A stretch of DNA of 64,000 bases from Malurus cyaneus samueli (lineage: Eukaryota > Chordata > Aves > Passeriformes > Maluridae). The stretch spans positions 33,480,387 through 33,544,386 of the forward strand of contig CM019218.1 in NCBI GenBank assembly GCA_009741485.1. The letters run 5' to 3'. The notes beneath the pieces are model-generated. The model was not told the origin of the DNA. It saw nothing but the letters and a program-made list of their open reading frames with translations, and made no database searches. The translations under genes and the position numbers were made by a program. Positions 62,301 through 64,000 of this stretch are shown piece after piece. Numbering within the stretch: the stretch's first letter is position 1; each line of letters opens with the position of its first letter.

Positions 62301-63980
62301 AAGGGTAGATTGGCTCAGTGCATAAATCAGAGGGTATGTTCCCTCAATACCTCTTTCTCTGACAATACATGTGTGGCAATTTATGTTCTTAAGGAAGAAA
62401 AAGTCCTTTTCTATAAATGTTTTACAACTCTTCAACTCAACTTCCATCTTTCTGTTTTTTGTCACATCCAGCATGCCCACATGTTCCTCACTGAAATGCA
62501 TAGCACAGATCAGACTTAGGAACTTTGGGAATATAAACATCATAAACAGCGAGATAGGACTGTTTTCTCCTGCCCATGCTAGGCAGCCATGATGGACACA
62601 TTCCTTTTTCCCCCTCTCTTTTCGAGCTCAGATTTATTAATTCCAACAATAGCTACTGGAAGAATCACTTAATAAGAATAAAGAGTTAAATGGAATTACT
62701 TTAAATGTGTGCAACAACAGCACAGTATTGGATCTGAGGACCCAGGAATTCCCTTCCCCAATGAAAACCAATGCCCAGTACAGAAGAACAGATGACAAAA
62801 ACAGTATTAGTATAATATTCCCTGTTATTTTATAAGGAAGTAAGGTTTACTGTTAGTTCAATGAAATTTAAAAATATGAAACTTCATCTTTTAAGGCAGT
62901 ACTGCCAGCATCTTCAGAGAAATTACCTTTCTGACCTTCAGTATATTATTACCTGCCTGCAAGGTCCACTAAGTTGATCTTGCTTGCAATTTCAGAGGGA
63001 AGATTGTTCTCCAGTATTGCCTGAAGAGAGAAATACAAATAAGGAAGATTATTCCACTTAATTAATTAACGAAAATAAAACTGATGTGCTATTTTGTTTG
63101 AAGCTGAGTTGTACATATGACTGTTTCACTGCCTTTGTTTGTGACTTTGACTCTCGATGTTCAAACATTAACTCAACAGCTTTCTCACCCCACAGAGAAA
63201 CCACCCTCTTATGCCAATTTCCTCTTGGAAAAAACTTTTACAGCCTAGGGACTGTGAAAGGCTTTCTTGTAGATCTTGCAGAGTTATTTTCCTCTAATGT
63301 ATTCCAAAGGTCTTTCGTGAAACTAAAGAAAAATATCCCAAAATGTTCTGTGATTACAGGATGTTAGAAGTGTGAGATAGAAAAGGTCTATTGGATCACT
63401 GAACGACTTCCCTGCCAGGGAAGGATGTAATTCCTCCAGAGAAAGGCTGCATTGTCTCAGGAATAGTACTGGATGCCAAATGCTAAAGAGATGAGCACAT
63501 ATAAAGAGCTGGACAGACACAAAATTTTGGTGTAAACTAATGCAGTACTTCAATTGAGAATCCTAAACAAGTGTGACAAACATAACTTCAAAACATATCC
63601 ACATGTAATTTTCACAGCACCTGAGAAGAGTTATTGCAATTCAGAGGGCTGATTAAAGCTGAAAACATTTCTTTTAAAAGTGGGGATTTGGCATCACTTC
63701 TGACTATAAGCTTGCACAAAGGAACAAAATACTTCAGTAAACACTCAACAAATCTGCAGTGTGATCCAAAGGAAATAAGTAACAGCTTCCACTATTTCTA
63801 CAAACCTTAGAAAAAACTTAGCACAAAATAGTGACAAGTAAACAATGCACAACACAGTGAACAATGCTTCTGAGAGTGAAAAGGAAGTTGGATTATTTTT
63901 AGCTAACCTGAGTGTAGTGGATGGTGAAGATAGCATGGGATCTGCTGCTGGCATTGTGAATATGTGTAGATGCTGTGATT
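20279..63980 (-). CDS. STARD9: StAR-related lipid transfer protein 9 / kinesin KIF16A, 4,822 residues in window (26 exons)
   Basis: Joined exons on the - strand, in order: 63980-63908, 63020-62953, 61986-61889, 61653-61453, 61068-60971, 59767-59690, 58903-58829, 58448-58269, 54521-54470, 53572-53435, 52657-52575, 51551-51448, 49294-49247, 42334-42144, 39672-39189, 38337-27229, 26453-26256, 25226-25043, 24551-24405, 23896-23791, 23171-23029, 22791-22727, 22638-22433, 22020-21941, 21552-21394, 20380-20279. Phases agree throughout. Domain order is C-terminal half of a kinesin-3-like motor, neck coil, FHA domain, Q-rich coiled coils, a huge disordered region, a basic coiled coil and the START lipid-binding domain. 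With the missing N-terminus (roughly 250 residues) the protein would be a little over 5,000 residues, somewhat longer than my recollection of the human protein (about 4,700). Human STARD9 is reported as a centrosomal mitotic kinesin needed for pericentriolar matrix cohesion. Identification is by recognition. Confidence 0.94.
21394..21552 (-). CDS. STARD9: STARD9 exon: START domain
   Basis: Encodes [40 protein letters not shown] and [24 protein letters not shown] and TRVIY-AQVDLG are conserved START strands. Acceptor GTGCAG; donor GTAAGG; phase 0 to 0. Confidence 0.96.
21941..22020 (-). CDS. STARD9: STARD9 exon: START domain
   Basis: Completes V and encodes [33 protein letters not shown] is the signature central strand of START domains. 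Acceptor CCCAG; donor GTAAAG; phase 1 to 0. Confidence 0.96.
22433..22638 (-). CDS. STARD9: STARD9 exon: START domain
   Basis: Encodes [40 protein letters not shown] and [20 protein letters not shown]. The V-VYYKVFP and W-LVRDP---LYD patterns are standard START features lining the lipid cavity. Acceptor GACAG; donor GTGAGT; phase 2 to 1. Confidence 0.96.
22727..22791 (-). CDS. STARD9: STARD9 exon: start of START domain
   Basis: Encodes [21 protein letters not shown]. Matches DVMAACSDNLHNLFSCQATAGW, the first START helix. Acceptor CTAAG; donor GTAAGT; phase 0 to 2. Confidence 0.95.
23029..23171 (-). CDS. STARD9: STARD9 exon
   Basis: Completes a residue and encodes [20 protein letters not shown] and [16 protein letters not shown]. 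The YQDL-KH motif aligns with mammalian SYQDLAKHVVDTS. Acceptor CTGCAG; donor GTAAGC; phase 1 to 0. Confidence 0.9.
23489..23508. repeat. (CTTC)5 microsatellite
   Basis: Five perfect CTTC units inside a STARD9 intron. Confidence 0.95.
23791..23896 (-). CDS. STARD9: STARD9 exon
   Basis: Encodes [20 protein letters not shown] and a tail to HKDSTF. The RG-SAVRN core matches mammals; the rest is variable. Acceptor ATCAG; donor GTAAGT; phase 0 to 1. Confidence 0.87.
24405..24551 (-). CDS. STARD9: STARD9 exon
   Basis: Encodes [20 protein letters not shown] and [20 protein letters not shown]. Matches the mammalian EEDKLHTLANSSSLCT then LSSGMTSGYNSSPA stretch. Acceptor TTACAG; donor GTGAGA; phase 0 to 0. 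Confidence 0.94.
25043..25226 (-). CDS. STARD9: STARD9 exon: charged coiled coil before START
   Basis: Encodes [40 protein letters not shown] and [42 protein letters not shown] matches mammals almost residue for residue. Acceptor TTTAG; donor GTGAGC; phase 2 to 0. Confidence 0.95.
25680..25960. mobile_element. Possible LTR remnant
   Basis: The stretch around GGACATGGCCAGGACACAGA and TTATTCTGTACCACCTCATA resembles avian endogenous retrovirus LTR sequence, and composition changes sharply from the flanks. No internal viral gene is present. Recognition is weak and the limits are uncertain. Confidence 0.3.
26256..26453 (-). CDS. STARD9: STARD9 exon: basic SLSPQK segment
   Basis: Encodes [35 protein letters not shown] and [29 protein letters not shown] and [18 protein letters not shown] are near-identical in mammals. 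Acceptor AACAG; donor GTAGGG; phase 2 to 2. Confidence 0.95.
27229..38337 (-). CDS. STARD9: STARD9 giant exon, 11.1 kb, about 3,703 residues
   Basis: One uninterrupted frame between acceptor CCACAG (38343-38338) and donor GTAAAT (27228-27223). It codes a Ser/Glu/Asp-rich, mostly disordered region with scattered conserved islands: [18 protein letters not shown] (about 37.5 kb), [13 protein letters not shown] (37.2 kb), [18 protein letters not shown] (30.2 kb), [17 protein letters not shown] (29.6 kb), [11 protein letters not shown] (29.4 kb), [15 protein letters not shown] (29.2-29.1 kb), [14 protein letters not shown] (28.5 kb), [15 protein letters not shown] (27.6 kb) and [19 protein letters not shown] (27.3 kb). 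These match islands of mammalian STARD9, which also has one very large exon. TQT motifs around the conserved helix suggest dynein light chain contacts. No membrane segment seen. Phase 2 to 2. Confidence 0.97.
39189..39672 (-). CDS. STARD9: STARD9 exon: basic coiled coil
   Basis: Encodes [18 protein letters not shown] and, later, [20 protein letters not shown] then [42 protein letters not shown] is conserved in STARD9. Acceptor TTACAG; donor GTAAGC; phase 1 to 2. The last third is variable. Confidence 0.95.
39673..42143. other. STARD9 2.5-kb intron
   Basis: No gene, RNA or clear repeat could be supported. Confidence 0.55.
42144..42334 (-). CDS. STARD9: STARD9 exon: glutamine-rich coiled coil
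   Basis: Encodes [40 protein letters not shown] and a tail to INQQIQE. Strong heptads; IQQQQ-YVEDL-QQIL matches mammalian STARD9. Its acceptor is a tandem CAGCAG, so entry at 42334 or 42331 would keep or drop one serine. Donor GTGAGT; phase 2 to 1. Confidence 0.94.
43006..43073. repeat. Three-copy 22-24 bp minisatellite
   Basis: ACATGACACATTATAATATT followed by CA, CTTA and CA respectively, in three adjacent copies starting at 43006, 43028 and 43052. Confidence 0.93.
44560..44620 (+). mobile_element. MIR-like SINE remnant
   Basis: TGACCTTGGGCAAGTCACTT at 44584-44603 matches the conserved core of MIR/CORE-SINEs. Flanks are too diverged to set limits by eye. Confidence 0.45.
46780..47490. other. 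GC/CpG-richer patch in an AT-rich intron
   Basis: Includes GGCGGCCGC near 46870 and a pyrimidine-rich CpG-bearing stretch at 47230-47420. It could be a regulatory element or internal promoter, but no defined promoter motif or coding exon was seen. Confidence 0.3.
49247..49294 (-). CDS. STARD9: STARD9 48-base micro-exon
   Basis: A short exon with a strong acceptor (TTTTTGCAG) and donor (GTAAGA), phase 2 to 2. It reads [14 protein letters not shown] between flanking sequence. It keeps the frame whether included or skipped, so it may be alternative. It lies where mammals have a poorly conserved stretch before the coiled coil. Confidence 0.65.
49295..51447. other. STARD9 2.2-kb intron
   Basis: AT-rich intron; nothing beyond short runs of A or T was recognised. 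Confidence 0.55.
51448..51551 (-). CDS. STARD9: STARD9 exon
   Basis: Encodes [20 protein letters not shown] and a variable tail to LSSLY. The DWL-LD motif matches the mammalian EWLDLDGD segment. Acceptor TGTAG; donor GTAAGT; phase 0 to 2. Confidence 0.9.
52575..52657 (-). CDS. STARD9: STARD9 exon: end of FHA domain
   Basis: Completes G and encodes [20 protein letters not shown] and ILRLRRS. LG----FRFNHP closes FHA domains of kinesin-3. Acceptor CACAG; donor GTAAGT; phase 1 to 0. Confidence 0.95.
53435..53572 (-). CDS. STARD9: STARD9 exon: FHA domain core
   Basis: Encodes [20 protein letters not shown] and then [18 protein letters not shown]. The ER-HC and VNG positions match the FHA fold of kinesin-3 proteins, a phosphopeptide-type module here probably used for protein contact. 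Acceptor TGTAG chosen to keep the VLQGQW phase; donor GTAAGG; phase 1 to 1. The exon is unusually CpG-rich for this locus. Confidence 0.94.
54470..54521 (-). CDS. STARD9: STARD9 exon: start of FHA domain
   Basis: Encodes [17 protein letters not shown]. The IGR turn is the first FHA signature. Acceptor TTTAG; donor GTAAGA; phase 0 to 1. It was missed by simple long-ORF reading because the exon is only 52 bases, but it supplies the residues expected between flanking exons. Confidence 0.93.
54522..58268. other. STARD9 3.7-kb intron
   Basis: AT-rich with a two-copy 21-bp tandem repeat at 55444-55485. Short open frames on both strands have no recognisable protein pattern. No RNA gene or clear mobile element was seen. 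Confidence 0.6.
55444..55485. repeat. 21-bp tandem repeat, two copies
   Basis: The unit TGTATTCAAATTAGAACAAAT occurs twice without a difference. Confidence 0.9.
58269..58448 (-). CDS. STARD9: STARD9 exon: pre-FHA helix and linker
   Basis: A 60-codon phase 0 exon beginning [20 protein letters not shown] and ending [26 protein letters not shown] is conserved from KIF16B to STARD9. Acceptor TTAAG; donor GTGGGA. Confidence 0.95.
58829..58903 (-). CDS. STARD9: STARD9 exon
   Basis: Encodes [25 protein letters not shown]. It aligns with the mammalian RNFSSLSDENLKELVLQNELK segment between neck and FHA. Acceptor TACAG; donor GTGTGT; phase 0 to 0. Confidence 0.92.
59690..59767 (-). CDS. STARD9: STARD9 exon: neck coiled coil
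   Basis: Encodes [20 protein letters not shown] and LMSFEL. This is the heptad-repeat neck helix ([12 protein letters not shown]) common to kinesin-3 motors. Acceptor TTTCAG; donor GTATGT; phase 0 to 0. Confidence 0.94.
60172..60253 (-). other. STARD9: Possible poison exon between neck-linker and neck-coil exons
   Basis: A pyrimidine-rich acceptor (TGTTTTCCAG) and a donor (CAG/GTGTAA) bracket 82 bases. In the incoming phase 0 frame a TAG appears at the fifth codon, and 82 is not divisible by three, so inclusion would break the protein. This is a splice-site-only prediction. Confidence 0.2.
60971..61068 (-). CDS. STARD9: STARD9 exon: end of motor and neck linker
   Basis: Encodes [20 protein letters not shown] and [22 protein letters not shown] and the NKP neck-linker motif are standard for kinesin-3-type motors. 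Acceptor TGTAG; donor GTGAGG; phase 1 to 0. Confidence 0.95.
61453..61653 (-). CDS. STARD9: STARD9 exon: motor with family-specific insert
   Basis: Encodes [20 protein letters not shown], a Ser/Thr/Gly-rich insert, then [20 protein letters not shown] and [24 protein letters not shown] is the kinesin microtubule-binding region. The insert before it is the STARD9-specific one where mammals carry a Plk1-regulated phosphodegron. Acceptor TTCAG; donor GTGAGT; phase 1 to 1. Confidence 0.95.
61889..61986 (-). CDS. STARD9: STARD9 exon: switch II and relay helix
   Basis: Completes S and encodes [20 protein letters not shown] followed by [12 protein letters not shown]. It matches the kinesin switch II / alpha-4 relay helix pattern (E--NINKSL--LG-VI--L). 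Acceptor CTACAG; donor GTAAGT; phase 2 to 1. Confidence 0.95.
62953..63020 (-). CDS. STARD9: STARD9 exon: motor, start of switch II
   Basis: Encodes [26 protein letters not shown] opens switch II (DLAGSE), whose serine codon is split with the next exon. Acceptor TTCAG; donor GTAATA; phase 0 to 2. Confidence 0.95.
63908..63980 (-). CDS. STARD9: STARD9 exon: motor switch I
   Basis: Encodes [18 protein letters not shown] and TIHYTQ. NASSRSH is the kinesin switch I motif that senses the ATP gamma-phosphate. Acceptor CTAG (63984-63981); donor GTTAGC. Phase 2 entry means upstream motor exons, including the P-loop, lie beyond the window. Confidence 0.95.
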
Positions 63981-64000
63981 CTAGAAGGAAGAACAAACCA

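Overview
The window is vertebrate nuclear DNA, most likely from a bird. Genes are split by many short GT-AG introns, and base composition is moderately AT-rich. A degraded CR1 LINE of the kind that dominates avian genomes sits at about 7.4-8.2 kb. The exact lineage cannot be read from the sequence; another sauropsid is possible but less likely given the compact introns. No bacterial-type operon, CRISPR array or viral gene set is present.

Two genes lie tail to tail. From 1 to about 16.9 kb on the + strand are the last 18 coding exons of CDAN1 (codanin-1), about 713 residues, with stop TAG at 15308-15310 and poly(A) signals at 16860-16875. From about 64.0 kb down to 20,279 on the - strand are 26 coding exons of STARD9 (KIF16A), about 4,822 residues. 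These run from the switch I region of the kinesin motor, through the neck, FHA domain and coiled coils, an 11.1-kb single exon and two conserved coiled-coil exons, to the complete START domain and stop. The 5' parts of both genes lie outside the window. The splice phases of all assigned exons are mutually consistent, so both reading frames are unbroken. Convergent CDAN1/STARD9 is also the known human chromosome 15 arrangement.

The roughly 5 kb between the two stop codons holds both 3' UTRs and no further gene I can support. Introns hold the CR1 remnant, a recent 273-bp tandem duplication that copies the 3' end of a CDAN1 exon with its splice donor, small minisatellites, a MIR-like remnant, a possible LTR remnant and a GC-rich patch.

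The two genes are not known to act together: codanin-1 handles ASF1 and histone supply with CDIN1, while STARD9 is a kinesin with a lipid-transfer domain. I see no new multi-gene system. The items most worth checking are the duplicated donor in CDAN1, a row of TQT motifs (possible dynein light chain sites) in STARD9, the apparent absence of the mammalian phosphodegron from the STARD9 motor insert, and several alternative-splicing candidates.
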